Assembly (NCBI GenBank): GCA_016215025.1 | Contig: JACRMI010000124.1 | Coordinates: 1-64,000 of the forward strand | Reading direction: 5' to 3' | Length of the DNA stretch: 64,000 nt | Source: Chloroflexota bacterium | GTDB taxonomy: Bacteria; Chloroflexota; Anaerolineae; UBA4142 | Shown: positions 44,216 through 52,201 of the stretch, in pieces | How the letters are laid out: each line of letters opens with the position of its first letter | Numbering within the stretch: the first letter of the stretch is position 1 | The notes under the pieces: generated by a model | The model's input: only the letters and a program-made list of their open reading frames with translations | What the model was told of the DNA's origin: nothing | Databases searched by the model: none | Made by a program: the position numbers and the translations under genes

Positions 44216-45151
44216 ATGAAAAAGCGTGTTCTCGTAGCAGAAGACGACATCAACGTCGCTTTCCTCATCAAAGATGGCTTGGCTGATCTAGGAGCAGACT
44301 TTGACGTAGAAACCGTCAGCTCCGGAGAAGAAGCACTCGCAAAAATCGATCAAGACAAGTGGGACTTGGTTGTGACCGATCATCGGATGCCCGGCATGAC
44401 CGGATTGGAATTGATCGAAGCGCTCAAGCAAAAGGTCCCCGCGGCACTCTCCATCTTGATGACCGCTTATGGTTCGGAAGACGTGGAACTGGCGGCGCAG
44501 CGATTGAATGTTTATCACTATATGACCAAGCCCTTTCCGTTGGTCGATTTAAAGCGCGTGATCGAACAAGCGCTGGCATACAAGGCAGGTGGCGAGCCAT
44601 CAAGTGGCAGCAATGAAAAAGATACGTCACCTACTTTCAAGATCACGCTTGGCGGTGACGGGAATGTTGGCAAAACCACTCTGATCAAGCGATTATGCAC
44701 CGGACGGTTTGATGCCTCGCGCGTGATGACGATTGGCGTCGATTTTCATTTATACGATGTGCAGAGCCAAAACCAAGCTGCGCGCCTCATCGTCTGGGAT
44801 GTGAGCGGACAGCCGCATTTTGCGTTTACTCGACGCGCATTCTATCGCGGCAGCAAAGCCGTGGGCTTGGTATACAACGCGATGGACCGTCAATCGTTTG
44901 AACGGTTGCATGAATGGCACCATGAGATTCGCAGCATTTTACCTAACGTACCGTTTGTAATTGCGGGAAACAAAGTGGACCTCGGACGCCAAGTCAGCAC
45001 GGAAGAAGCAAGCGCACTCGCGCAGTCTTGGAACGTTCCCTTTTTTGAAACAAGCTGTCTCACTGGCGCGAACGTGGATGAGTTTTTCAAAGCGTTGGCG
45101 GATGCCGCTACACGCCGAATCATGAATCCATCTTTCTCTCGAAGGGACTAA
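44216..45151 (+). CDS. Response regulator-Rab-like small GTPase fusion
   Basis: 311 residues. Receiver 1-120: acidic pocket Glu9-Asp10-Asp11, phospho-acceptor Asp55 (VVTDHRMPG), Thr83, Lys105 (MTKPF). After a 20-residue linker a Ras/Rab-like G domain (140-300) has the P-loop GDGNVGKTT (148-156), switch I Thr172 (MTIGVDFH), WDVSGQ (194-199) with the Gln used for hydrolysis, NKVD (252-255) and ETS (278-280). All GTP-binding motifs are intact. No lipid-modified Cys is at the end. It is first in a cluster of roadblock and PATAN proteins, and its stop overlaps the next start (TAATG). I infer that phosphorylation of Asp55 controls the GTPase. I do not know a named family with this exact pairing. 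Confidence 0.9.
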   Translation: MKKRVLVAEDDINVAFLIKDGLADLGADFDVETVSSGEEALAKIDQDKWDLVVTDHRMPGMTGLELIEALKQKVPAALSILMTAYGSEDVELAAQRLNVYHYMTKPFPLVDLKRVIEQALAYKAGGEPSSGSNEKDTSPTFKITLGGDGNVGKTTLIKRLCTGRFDASRVMTIGVDFHLYDVQSQNQAARLIVWDVSGQPHFAFTRRAFYRGSKAVGLVYNAMDRQSFERLHEWHHEIRSILPNVPFVIAGNKVDLGRQVSTEEASALAQSWNVPFFETSCLTGANVDEFFKALADAATRRIMNPSFSRRD

Positions 45152-45801
45152 TGCCTCTCACCGGAACACTGCGAGACCTCAGTCTTGCGAACCTAGTCCA
45201 ACTCCAATGCAGCGAACAACACAATGCCCAAGTCCATCTCACCAAAGGGACGAGTCAGGGCATGTTAGTCTTTGCTGATGGAGAAATTGTTCATGCGCGC
45301 GTTGATCAATTGGAAGGTGAACCAGCCGTCTATGAATTATTGACTTGGGAAGACGGCAGTTTTCAAGTGACATCGGAAAACCTTTCACTCGCCCGCAATG
45401 TCCAGACACCTTGGAGTATGCTTTTGCTTGAGGGTCTGCGGCTTGCCGACGAACATCGCGCGGAACGCGATGCCGTGCTCGAATCCGACCTGCGCGCACT
45501 GCGCGGCAAACAAGGCTTGCGGAATGCCTTGGCGGTTAATACGTCTGGGTCTTTGCGCGCCAATGCGAAAGAGCAAAATGCCGCACAAGATGCTGCCTTT
45601 ATCGCATTCATCGCCAATCGCGCCGAAGTCATTGGCTCCGTCTTAGAACTTGGGATGTTTTCAGGCATGACAGCTAGCAATCCCAAAGAAAAAATCATCC
45701 TTGAAAAAATCGATAGCAATTTCCTTGCATTCTGGTTAGAACCCCGCGCCACCCCGGACCAAATCAAAGCCATTCTGATGGCGGTCGGCATCGTCAGATA
45801 A
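45151..45801 (+). CDS. DUF4388/PATAN-domain protein
   Basis: 216 residues. Residues 1-105 are a DUF4388 (PATAN-type) domain: LTGTLRDLSLANLVQLQCSE, GMLVFADGEIVHARVDQLEG and the helical insertion with YELLTWEDGSFQV. Residues 140-216 form a second alpha/beta unit (SVLELGMFSG, FLAFWLEPRATPDQIKAIL) that may be a reduced roadblock-like fold. PATAN domains accompany receivers and GTPases and are thought to bind partners. The ATG overlaps the stop of the GTPase fusion. Confidence 0.75.
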   Translation: MPLTGTLRDLSLANLVQLQCSEQHNAQVHLTKGTSQGMLVFADGEIVHARVDQLEGEPAVYELLTWEDGSFQVTSENLSLARNVQTPWSMLLLEGLRLADEHRAERDAVLESDLRALRGKQGLRNALAVNTSGSLRANAKEQNAAQDAAFIAFIANRAEVIGSVLELGMFSGMTASNPKEKIILEKIDSNFLAFWLEPRATPDQIKAILMAVGIVR

Positions 45802-45819
45802 TTTTCAGCGGAGCGATTC

Positions 45820-46830
45820 ATGCTTTTTCCAAAGGGGCAACCCGTTTATGAAAATCTGAATACGTCGTTCGCCCAACTCGACGCGATGTTGGCGGAGTTA
45901 AAAAGCACGCAATTCACTGGCTATGTTCACCTTACCGCTTGGGAGTACGACGGGATTTTACTCATCGATACGGGCAGCATTGTCAACGCCGTTGAAGAAG
46001 TCAAGAAGCAACGACGACATGGACCCGACGCCGCCGAAGGCATCGCCGTCAAAGCCAAAGAAAAAGATGGCGCGCTCAATGTTTATCGTCTCTCCGCTGA
46101 ATTGACGCAACTACTTGCCAGTCTATTTGATAGCGACCCTATTTACAAAGACCTGTCCAGCGATTTGACCGGCTTGGACAAACTCCTTGCAAAGCTGCAA
46201 ACCGAAAAGCATACCGGCTATATTCAAATCCACATGACAAAAAGCAAGAGCGCTGCCAGCATTTATCTCCGCGATGGACAAGTTCTAGATAGCGCGCTTT
46301 TTAGCCAAGGTGTCTTGATCTCTGGACCCAAAACACTGGACGATATTATTTTAATGACTGGCGACGAACACTCGTCGTTCAATGTGTTCCGCTCCGATTT
46401 AGCACAGGCGTATAGCCATCAAGTCAACCTGGCAGATAGTTTTGTGCGACAAGAAATGATCAATCTTTGGCAAGATGTTCTACGTCAATTTGAAACAACC
46501 CTTGCCGAAAAGAGCGGCGCATTTATCACATCTTTTAAGCGTGCCTGCATTACGCAAGCCACCAGCTATCCTTTTCTCGATCCGTTTGCCGCAGAGTTGG
46601 AATACAAAGATGGCGTTCTCAAATTTGAAGGACAAGCCAGCGTTGCCCAATTCAACGAGGGACTATGCAAGACCTTGGCGCAAACAGTTCGCGACCTCGC
46701 ATCGCACCCGGCTTCCAAGACCTGGATGAACAATTTGCGTCCCGCTCTGGCTCAAGTCAAAAACCAATACGGCAACCGTTTGGAACAAGTCGGTTTGACA
46801 ACCCATCTCCCTGATCTATTCGGAAGTTAA
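45820..46830 (+). CDS. Tandem PATAN-like protein of unknown function
   Basis: 336 residues. Two similar units, about 15-110 (FTGYVHLTAWEYDGILLIDTG) and 113-210 (HTGYIQIHMTKSKSAASIYL), each follow the beta-rich PATAN pattern with a TGY motif and a 'DG-x-hhxS' hairpin. A helical C-terminal domain follows (about 215-336, LWQDVLRQFETTLAEKSG and LCKTLAQTVRDLA). I do not recognise the C-terminal family. GCGGAG lies before the ATG. Probably a scaffold of the GTPase system. Confidence 0.6.
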   Translation: MLFPKGQPVYENLNTSFAQLDAMLAELKSTQFTGYVHLTAWEYDGILLIDTGSIVNAVEEVKKQRRHGPDAAEGIAVKAKEKDGALNVYRLSAELTQLLASLFDSDPIYKDLSSDLTGLDKLLAKLQTEKHTGYIQIHMTKSKSAASIYLRDGQVLDSALFSQGVLISGPKTLDDIILMTGDEHSSFNVFRSDLAQAYSHQVNLADSFVRQEMINLWQDVLRQFETTLAEKSGAFITSFKRACITQATSYPFLDPFAAELEYKDGVLKFEGQASVAQFNEGLCKTLAQTVRDLASHPASKTWMNNLRPALAQVKNQYGNRLEQVGLTTHLPDLFGS

Positions 46831-46831
46831 C

Positions 46832-47347
46832 ATGGCCACCATTATCAAACAAGAACTAAGTCCATCGTGGAACGGCGTCCGACTGATCAACTTGAACGAA
46901 CGAGTCGGCAATCTGCTGCGGGAAATCGAAAAAGTTCCCGGCGTCCAAGCTGCCGGCGTCTTCGACAATCACGGACAATTCTTGGGAACCTTGACTAGCG
47001 GAGCCATTGACAAGGGCGAGTACAACAAAGTTGGCGCAAGTATCGCCCAATGCTTTGCGGCTTTCCAAGCCAAGAACGAATGTCGCGATCTGGAATTTCG
47101 TTTTGAGAAGAAATGGCTTTATAGCCGCGAGATCGGCGATGCCTTCGTCGTCGTGTTTTGTGCGCCGAAGGTGAATTTCTCGATGCTGCGCATGACGCTG
47201 AACGTCGCCGCAGTCGAATTTATCAACGATCCTGACCTGCAAAAGAGTTTGAAAAATGTCGCTGCATCCAAGCAGGATACCTTGGCGCAAAATTATTTGG
47301 ATGTATTGGGATCGCAGCTTGTTGAACAAGCGAATCTGCTGAAATAG
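46832..47347 (+). CDS. Roadblock/LC7-like protein
   Basis: 171 residues. From residue 24 the roadblock pattern is visible: NLLREIEKVPGVQAAGVFDN, HGQFLGTLTSG, a long helix (ASIAQCFAAFQAKNE), then DLEFRFEKKWLYSREIGDAF and VVVFCAPKVNFSMLRMTLN. Roadblock proteins form dimers that bind small GTPases and act as activators or scaffolds. One base separates it from the upstream stop. A C-terminal helix (148-171) is extra. Confidence 0.75.
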   Translation: MATIIKQELSPSWNGVRLINLNERVGNLLREIEKVPGVQAAGVFDNHGQFLGTLTSGAIDKGEYNKVGASIAQCFAAFQAKNECRDLEFRFEKKWLYSREIGDAFVVVFCAPKVNFSMLRMTLNVAAVEFINDPDLQKSLKNVAASKQDTLAQNYLDVLGSQLVEQANLLK

Positions 47348-47364
47348 ACGAGGAGGAAGAACGG

Positions 47365-47838
47365 ATGGGATCCATTGCCAACTTATCCCAAGTGATTTTT
47401 AAAATGTCTAGCGGCGACCTCGCCAACGAAGTGAATTTGAAACCCGAAGCGTGGCGCATCCTAACGCAAATCAATGGCGCGCGCACCGTCGCCGATATCG
47501 CCAAGAACATCGGCATGGACGAGAACACCGCGATCAACGTAGCCGATTCGCTTTTCAAAGCGCACATTCTTGAAGTCGCGCCCGGCAGCGTGATGCCCGG
47601 CAGTGAAACGGTCGATGCTCCTTTTTTCGATAGCGTGACCAAAGAGCTGGCACGCGCGATGGGTCCCCTCGCCAGCATCATTGTCGAAGATGAAATTAGC
47701 GCGCTGGGCGAATCGATGGACAATTTTCCTCGTGACCGCCTCGCCGATCTCATCGAAGCCGTCAGTGAATCGATTAAAGATAACACCAAGCGCGTCAATT
47801 TCCAGCGCGTGATGCTAGAAGCAATTCGCAAACTCTAA
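47365..47838 (+). CDS. Winged-helix plus C-terminal helical domain protein
   Basis: 157 residues. Residues 20-75 look like a winged helix (LKPEAWRILTQINGARTVADIAK, DENTAINVADSLFKAHIL). Residues 88-157 (FFDSVTKELARAMGPLASI, DRLADLIEAVSESI) form a helical domain with the 'MGPLA' motif that I have seen at the ends of proteins linked to PATAN domains; I cannot name it surely. GAGGAGG before the ATG. It may be a regulator or adaptor in the GTPase cluster. Confidence 0.6.
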   Translation: MGSIANLSQVIFKMSSGDLANEVNLKPEAWRILTQINGARTVADIAKNIGMDENTAINVADSLFKAHILEVAPGSVMPGSETVDAPFFDSVTKELARAMGPLASIIVEDEISALGESMDNFPRDRLADLIEAVSESIKDNTKRVNFQRVMLEAIRKL

Positions 47839-47841
47839 TTT

Positions 47842-47890
47842 GCTTGAGCAAAGCAAGCTCAAGCGACTATAAAGAGCGAGCAAGCCGCTC
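47842..47890 (+). promoter_or_regulatory. Two tandem hairpins inside the GTPase cluster
   Basis: GCTTGAGC pairs with GCTCAAGC around seven bases (47842-47864); GAGCG pairs with CGCTC around seven bases (47874-47890). They fill the 67-base gap before the receptor gene and end next to its AGGAGGT. There is no T-run, so they may tune translation or mRNA stability. Confidence 0.45.
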
Positions 47891-47905
47891 GCCCAGGAGG
47901 TCTTG

Positions 47906-49174
47906 ATGACAGCCATGCAATCCGTTCAACCGATTAGTGGAAAGGGAGTTCTCGCCAATTGGCGGTTGGCTCCCAAACTGCTTACCGCATTTCTCGCAGT
48001 GGTCATTATTCCATTGGGAATTTTTGCGATGATTAGCGTGCCGCAGACGCGCGATGCTTTGCTGGAGCAAGGTGCGACCACTTTGATGTCACACACATCC
48101 TCGACCGGCAACGCCATCGAGCAATATCTCTTAAGGCACCGCGAAGATATTGTCGCCAATAGCTTGTTGCCAACGTTCCAAAACTTTGCCATCAATCCGA
48201 AAGACGCCCAAGCCCAAGCGACTGCGCTCAAAGAACTCAAGATTCTGAGTAATAAAAAATTCTACGAGTCAATTGCGATTGTGAACACGGATGGCACTAT
48301 TATCTTGTCATCCAGCGATGCGGACGTGAATACGAACGTCCAATTTCGCCCTTATTTCATAGAGGCAATGAAGGCAAACGCCGGTTACATTTCCGATCCA
48401 TCGGTTTCTGTTGTGACGAATCAACCCGCCATTTTCTTCAGTGCGCCCATTCTTGATTCCGGTGGAAATATTCGCGCGGTTATTCGTAGTCGTTTGAGTC
48501 TTTGGGGTATTTGGGAACTCGTCGAAGGCGACAAAGACGTCGCGGGGCGCGGAACCTACGGTCTGCTGCTGGACGACCAAGGCATTCGTTTGGCGACCAG
48601 CTTGAGCAAAAATCAGCGCGATCAAGTCGAAGGAAGTTTGTTGCTTTATAGCGCAATCGCTCCCGTTCCTGCCGATGTTGAAAAATCAATCGTGTCGGAA
48701 AAACGTTTTGGCAACGCCACGAGTAGTAAGGTCCAAGTGATGGCAATTCCGGATGTAGCCAATGCAATAGCAACCCATAACATCAAAACCTTTGAAACCA
48801 CGTCGGATAACAGCCCCGAGCGTCATTATGCCGCCATGACAACTTTATCTACCAAGCCCTGGCACTATGTGCTGATGACGCCGCTCTCGACGTTCACGTC
48901 AACCGCAGACACGCTTCGGACAATTTCGATTTTCATCGTTGTGGTCGTCGGTGCATTGACGGCTATCCTGGCAATCGTCTTGGCGCGCCAAATTACGCGC
49001 CCCATCATTCAATTGACCAAGATTGCGGATCGTATCAGTCTGGGTGAGTTGGACGCCAAAATCGACATTGATCGCAAAGACGAAATCGGCGAACTTGCAG
49101 AAGCCATTAGTCGTATGCAAGCCAGTTTGCAAGCGGCCATTGAACGGCTACGCGCACGCCGCTCGGCGGGATAA
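47906..49174 (+). CDS. dCache-HAMP transmembrane receptor without output domain
   Basis: 422 residues. Helix 1 (about 27-47), a large outer dCache sensor (about 50-325) with FYESIAIVNTDGTIILSSSD and FFSAPILDSGGNIRAVIRS, helix 2 (about 332-355) and one HAMP domain (about 356-410, ITRPIIQLTKIADRISLGELD). It stops 12 residues after HAMP, without a methyl-accepting, kinase or cyclase domain. AGGAGGT before the ATG fixes the start. Such a protein must signal through partners, plausibly the GTPases and roadblock proteins encoded beside it. dCache domains often bind amino acids or other small ligands. Confidence 0.85.
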   Translation: MTAMQSVQPISGKGVLANWRLAPKLLTAFLAVVIIPLGIFAMISVPQTRDALLEQGATTLMSHTSSTGNAIEQYLLRHREDIVANSLLPTFQNFAINPKDAQAQATALKELKILSNKKFYESIAIVNTDGTIILSSSDADVNTNVQFRPYFIEAMKANAGYISDPSVSVVTNQPAIFFSAPILDSGGNIRAVIRSRLSLWGIWELVEGDKDVAGRGTYGLLLDDQGIRLATSLSKNQRDQVEGSLLLYSAIAPVPADVEKSIVSEKRFGNATSSKVQVMAIPDVANAIATHNIKTFETTSDNSPERHYAAMTTLSTKPWHYVLMTPLSTFTSTADTLRTISIFIVVVVGALTAILAIVLARQITRPIIQLTKIADRISLGELDAKIDIDRKDEIGELAEAISRMQASLQAAIERLRARRSAG

Positions 49175-49197
49175 ATCCATAGTGGAGTCTAACCAAC

Positions 49198-50040
49198 ATG
49201 AAGAAGATTCTTCTCGGTGCTATCGCATTGCTCGCCATCATCATCACAGCTTGTAGCAGCACCCCGGCGGGCATCGCACTCGCAGCAAACGGGACGCTGC
49301 TGCGCAAAATCCAAGACCATGGTCGGTTGGTCGCCGGTGTCAGATTCGACGTGCCCACGTTTGGAAGACTCAATGCTGATACCAGGCAAGTAGACGGCTT
49401 TGAAGCAGCGATAGCGCGGGAAATTGCCGCCTACATCTTTGGCGATCCCAACAAGATCGATTTTAAAGAAGCACTCACTGCCACGCGACAGGACGAGCTA
49501 AAAAAAGGAACCTTCGATATAATTCTATCAACCGTGATAATCACAGAAGATCGGTTGAAGGATATTGATTTCTCCATGCCCTACTATCGCTCGGGTATGC
49601 GCTTGCTCGTTACAAACAATAGTGCGATCAAATCCACCGCGGATCTCAACGACAAAAAAGTGGGAACCTCCAAAGGCGGAGTCTTTGTCGCCTGGTTGAA
49701 GGCGAACACCAAAGCTACAGTTGTCGAATACGACACGCCTGCGCTCTCGGCACAAGACTTGTTGAAAGGCAATATCGACGCTATCGGAAACAATGATGCG
49801 CTTCTCTTTGGACTCCAAGTGGGGAATCCTGGGACCAAAGTAGTGGGGGTCCATGCCACGACTGATTACTTTGGCGTTGGCGTCGCCAAAAACAATCCCG
49901 AACTCTTGAATGTAGTGAACACTGTAATCAAAGATCTCAAGACGTCGGGCAAGTGGAAGACGATTTGGAAAACCGAAGTTGGCGACAAGATTGGCGTTGC
50001 CATCGCGCCCGAACCACCGGGCGATGATTGGAAAAAATAA
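49198..50040 (+). CDS. Amino-acid-type solute-binding lipoprotein (SBP_bac_3)
   Basis: 280 residues. A signal peptide with lipobox IITAC (Cys19) anchors it outside the membrane. The SBP_bac_3 fold follows: RLVAGVRFDVPTFG, VDGFEAAIAREIAAYIFG, DIILSTVIITEDRLKDIDFSMPY, DLNDKKVGTSKGG and NNPELLNVVNTVIKDLKTSGKW. Such proteins feed ABC importers, but no permease or ATPase gene is in the window, so it may present a ligand to the dCache receptor encoded just upstream. A MITE-like repeat follows six bases after its stop. Confidence 0.85.
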   Translation: MKKILLGAIALLAIIITACSSTPAGIALAANGTLLRKIQDHGRLVAGVRFDVPTFGRLNADTRQVDGFEAAIAREIAAYIFGDPNKIDFKEALTATRQDELKKGTFDIILSTVIITEDRLKDIDFSMPYYRSGMRLLVTNNSAIKSTADLNDKKVGTSKGGVFVAWLKANTKATVVEYDTPALSAQDLLKGNIDAIGNNDALLFGLQVGNPGTKVVGVHATTDYFGVGVAKNNPELLNVVNTVIKDLKTSGKWKTIWKTEVGDKIGVAIAPEPPGDDWKK

Positions 50041-50045
50041 ACCAG

Positions 50046-50161
50046 CTAGTAGTACATCCACAAAATCTTGCGTAGTGAGCCAAGCGTGTTCAATGCACAG
50101 TTGACCCCGCACCATTACACTTGCCCTGGCGGGTAGTGCTAGGGTTTTGTGGCTGCACTAG
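50046..50161. mobile_element. MITE-like element, copy 2 (116 bp)
   Basis: The inverse of copy 1 (26939-27027): CTAG borders, ends GTACATCCACAAAA and TTTTGTGGCTGCA, and the shared core GCGTAGTGAGCCAAGCGTGT. It has an extra stretch of about 27 bases near the right end. It lies between the binding-protein gene and the next roadblock gene, enlarging that gap to 181 bases. Confidence 0.7.
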
Positions 50162-50221
50162 TCCGGACGCCGTCGACGAGTAGACGATTTTATCGACTGC
50201 GCTCCCAGAAGAGGTCCGAAC

Positions 50222-50746
50222 ATGGCAAAGCCCGTCATCTTGCCTGAAGAACAAGTAGACCAGATCGAAAAAATCCTTGACGAACTGCGCGCCAAAACAC
50301 GCTCGGCGTTTGTGTTCCTCGCCGACATCAGTGGACAACTGATCAACGTGCGCGGTCGTGTAAACGAAAACGATATTGTTGCGCTCGCCGCTCTCACCGC
50401 GAGCAACATGGCAGCCACCGCAGAAATGGCGCGCCGCATGGGTGAAAAGGGACAATTTCGTTTGATGTTCCATGAAGGCGAATCGCGGAATATCTATCTT
50501 TCCCAAGTTGGCAAGAGCTTTTTGTTGGCGGTCGTCTTCGAAGTTGAAGTCCAAATTGGACTGGTGCGGTTATTTAGCAAGCGCGCGGTGGAAGAATTGG
50601 AAAAGTTATCCGCGCGTTACGAAGACCTCGTCACCAATACACCTTCCATGATGGAAAGCGGATTCGACGCTGCGTTCGATAGTGCTCTCGACGACATTTT
50701 CAAGACGAACGGCAAATCTGCCGGAGATCAAATCATCATCAAATAA
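50222..50746 (+). CDS. Roadblock/LC7 protein (MglB-like)
   Basis: 174 residues. Roadblock core about 12-125: QIEKILDELRAKTRSAFVFLADISG, NDIVALAALTASNMAATAEMARRMG, FRLMFHEGESRNIYLSQVG and FLLAVVFEVEVQIGLVRL. The gene stands directly before the MglA-like GTPase, as mglB does before mglA in many bacteria, so it is the best candidate GTPase-activating partner. AGAGGT before the ATG. The acidic C-terminal tail is extra. Confidence 0.82.
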   Translation: MAKPVILPEEQVDQIEKILDELRAKTRSAFVFLADISGQLINVRGRVNENDIVALAALTASNMAATAEMARRMGEKGQFRLMFHEGESRNIYLSQVGKSFLLAVVFEVEVQIGLVRLFSKRAVEELEKLSARYEDLVTNTPSMMESGFDAAFDSALDDIFKTNGKSAGDQIIIK

Positions 50747-50766
50747 GCCAGAAACCGAGCCCGTCT

Positions 50767-51351
50767 ATGTTCATCAATTGGAAACTTCGAGAAATCAGAC
50801 TAAAAATCGTATATTACGGCGCATCGTTGTGCGGCAAAACGACGAATCTCGAATTCATTCATGCCAACGTCAATCCCAGTGCACGCAGCGATTTGGTATC
50901 GCTCAAAACGCGTGAAGACCGCACGATCTTTTTCGACTTTTTGGAAATTCAACTGGGCGAGGTCAAGGGACTAAAACCCAAGTTCAGTCTCTACACCGTC
51001 CCCGGTCAAATCTATTACATGTCCAGCCGCAAGCTCGTATTGCAAGGCGCGGACGGCGTCGTGTTTGTCGCCGATTCGCATCCGAGTCGTCTGGAAGCGA
51101 ACTTGGAAGCGTGGAATAATCTGCAAAATAATTTGCGCGAGTTTGGCCAAGACCCGAACAAGTTCCCTATCATCATCCAATACAACAAACGCGACTTGCC
51201 GGATGCGCTGCCCGTTTCAACCCTGCGTCATAAAATTGCCGTGAATGGACAACTTCAAGTCGAAGCGGTGGCTCTCAAGGGCGTCGGTGTTTTTGAAACA
51301 CTAAAACCTGCCATCAAAGCCGTCATGGTCAACGTTCAGCATAAACTGTGA
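50767..51351 (+). CDS. mglA: MglA-like small GTPase
   Basis: 194 residues. KIVYYGASLCGKTTNLEF gives the P-loop (18-26); REDRTIFFDFLEI the switch I region; YTVPGQIYYMSSRKLVLQGADGVVFVADS (76-104) has the MglA-type TVPGQ in place of Ras DxxGQ; IIQYNKRDLP (137-145) holds NKRD. These match MglA, the GTPase that sets cell polarity and gliding or pilus switching in Myxococcus. It follows a roadblock gene after 20 bases. The whole protein is intact. Confidence 0.9.
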   Translation: MFINWKLREIRLKIVYYGASLCGKTTNLEFIHANVNPSARSDLVSLKTREDRTIFFDFLEIQLGEVKGLKPKFSLYTVPGQIYYMSSRKLVLQGADGVVFVADSHPSRLEANLEAWNNLQNNLREFGQDPNKFPIIIQYNKRDLPDALPVSTLRHKIAVNGQLQVEAVALKGVGVFETLKPAIKAVMVNVQHKL

Positions 51352-51398
51352 ATCGATTAATAGCCTAACAAAACGGTTAGGAGTATGGAGGATTGAAA

Positions 51399-51770
51399 AT
51401 GCAAGACCTAACCAGTCGTCTGACTGAATTGTTGCGAAATCTTCAAGCATCTACACCCGGAGTGCTTGGCGCGGGCGTTATCAGTATCGATGGATTTACC
51501 ATCGCATCCGAACTTCCCCAAAGCGTAGAAGAACGCCGCGTCGCCGGAATGGCTGCCGCAATGTTAGCCCTCGGCGAACAGACGACGAGCGAATTCGATC
51601 ATGGCAGTTTGGAACGCGTCTTTATCGAAGGCAAAGATGGTCACACGATCATCATGAGCGCAGGACCCGAAGCAGTACTCAGCGTCGTGGCTCGCAAAGA
51701 CGCCAAGCTGGGATTGGTCTTTTTGCAAATGGAACGCACCGCTCAAGCGGTCCGCCAAGCTATGGCATAA
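51399..51770 (+). CDS. Roadblock/LC7 protein
   Basis: 123 residues, a single roadblock domain: LTELLRNLQASTPGVLGAGV, IDGFTIASELPQSVEERRVA, AMLALGEQTTSEF, LERVFIEGKDGHTIIMSAGPEAVLSVVARKDAKLGLV. GGAGG before the ATG at 51399 fixes the start; the TTG two codons earlier is weaker. It follows the MglA-like gene and is the second roadblock partner flanking it. Confidence 0.85.
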   Translation: MQDLTSRLTELLRNLQASTPGVLGAGVISIDGFTIASELPQSVEERRVAGMAAAMLALGEQTTSEFDHGSLERVFIEGKDGHTIIMSAGPEAVLSVVARKDAKLGLVFLQMERTAQAVRQAMA

Positions 51771-51772
51771 CC

Positions 51773-52180
51773 ATGGTTTTGTTTCCCTCGGAAGAATGGT
51801 GCCACGCTCTTGCCGACATGCTCAACAACAGTCCCGAACATCTCAAGCAGGCTGGCGACTATGTGGGAACATCGACCTGGGTAATTAATCCGGATGGAGC
51901 ATTGACCAAAACAGTTCGTCTGTATTTTTCGTTCGCTCACGGCAAGCTGATCGACACTGGCGTTATTCCAGATGGTGAAACCCGACCCACCGACGATACG
52001 ACGACGGCTCCACTCGGCGTCTGGCGCAGAGTCGCAGAAGGCAAACTCAACCCAATCCCTGCGCTCGTTCGGGGGCAGCTCAAACTCGATGGTAAAACGA
52101 TGCACGTGATGAGAAATGTTAAAGCTGTTCAATCTCTTTTTGAACACGTGCTGCGTATGCCGACTGAATTTCCAGAATGA
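51773..52180 (+). CDS. SCP2 sterol-carrier-like domain protein
   Basis: 135 residues. The pattern FPSEEWCHALADMLNNSPEH, DYVGTSTWVINPDG, APLGVWRRVAEGKLNPIPALVRGQLKLDGKTMHVMRNVKAVQSLFEHV resembles SCP2 folds, which bind lipids or acyl-CoA in a hydrophobic groove. It starts two bases after the previous stop and lies between two roadblock genes, so it belongs to the same unit. A lipid-sensing or membrane-recruiting role is an inference. Confidence 0.7.
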   Translation: MVLFPSEEWCHALADMLNNSPEHLKQAGDYVGTSTWVINPDGALTKTVRLYFSFAHGKLIDTGVIPDGETRPTDDTTTAPLGVWRRVAEGKLNPIPALVRGQLKLDGKTMHVMRNVKAVQSLFEHVLRMPTEFPE

Positions 52181-52201
52181 CAATGATCTTGCGAGGTTCT
52201 A

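Noticed and set aside
44216-45151. Possibility that receiver and GTPase are two genes
   Set aside because: The frame is continuous, with no internal stop, and I noticed no ribosome binding site and start near the linker, so a true fusion is the simpler reading.
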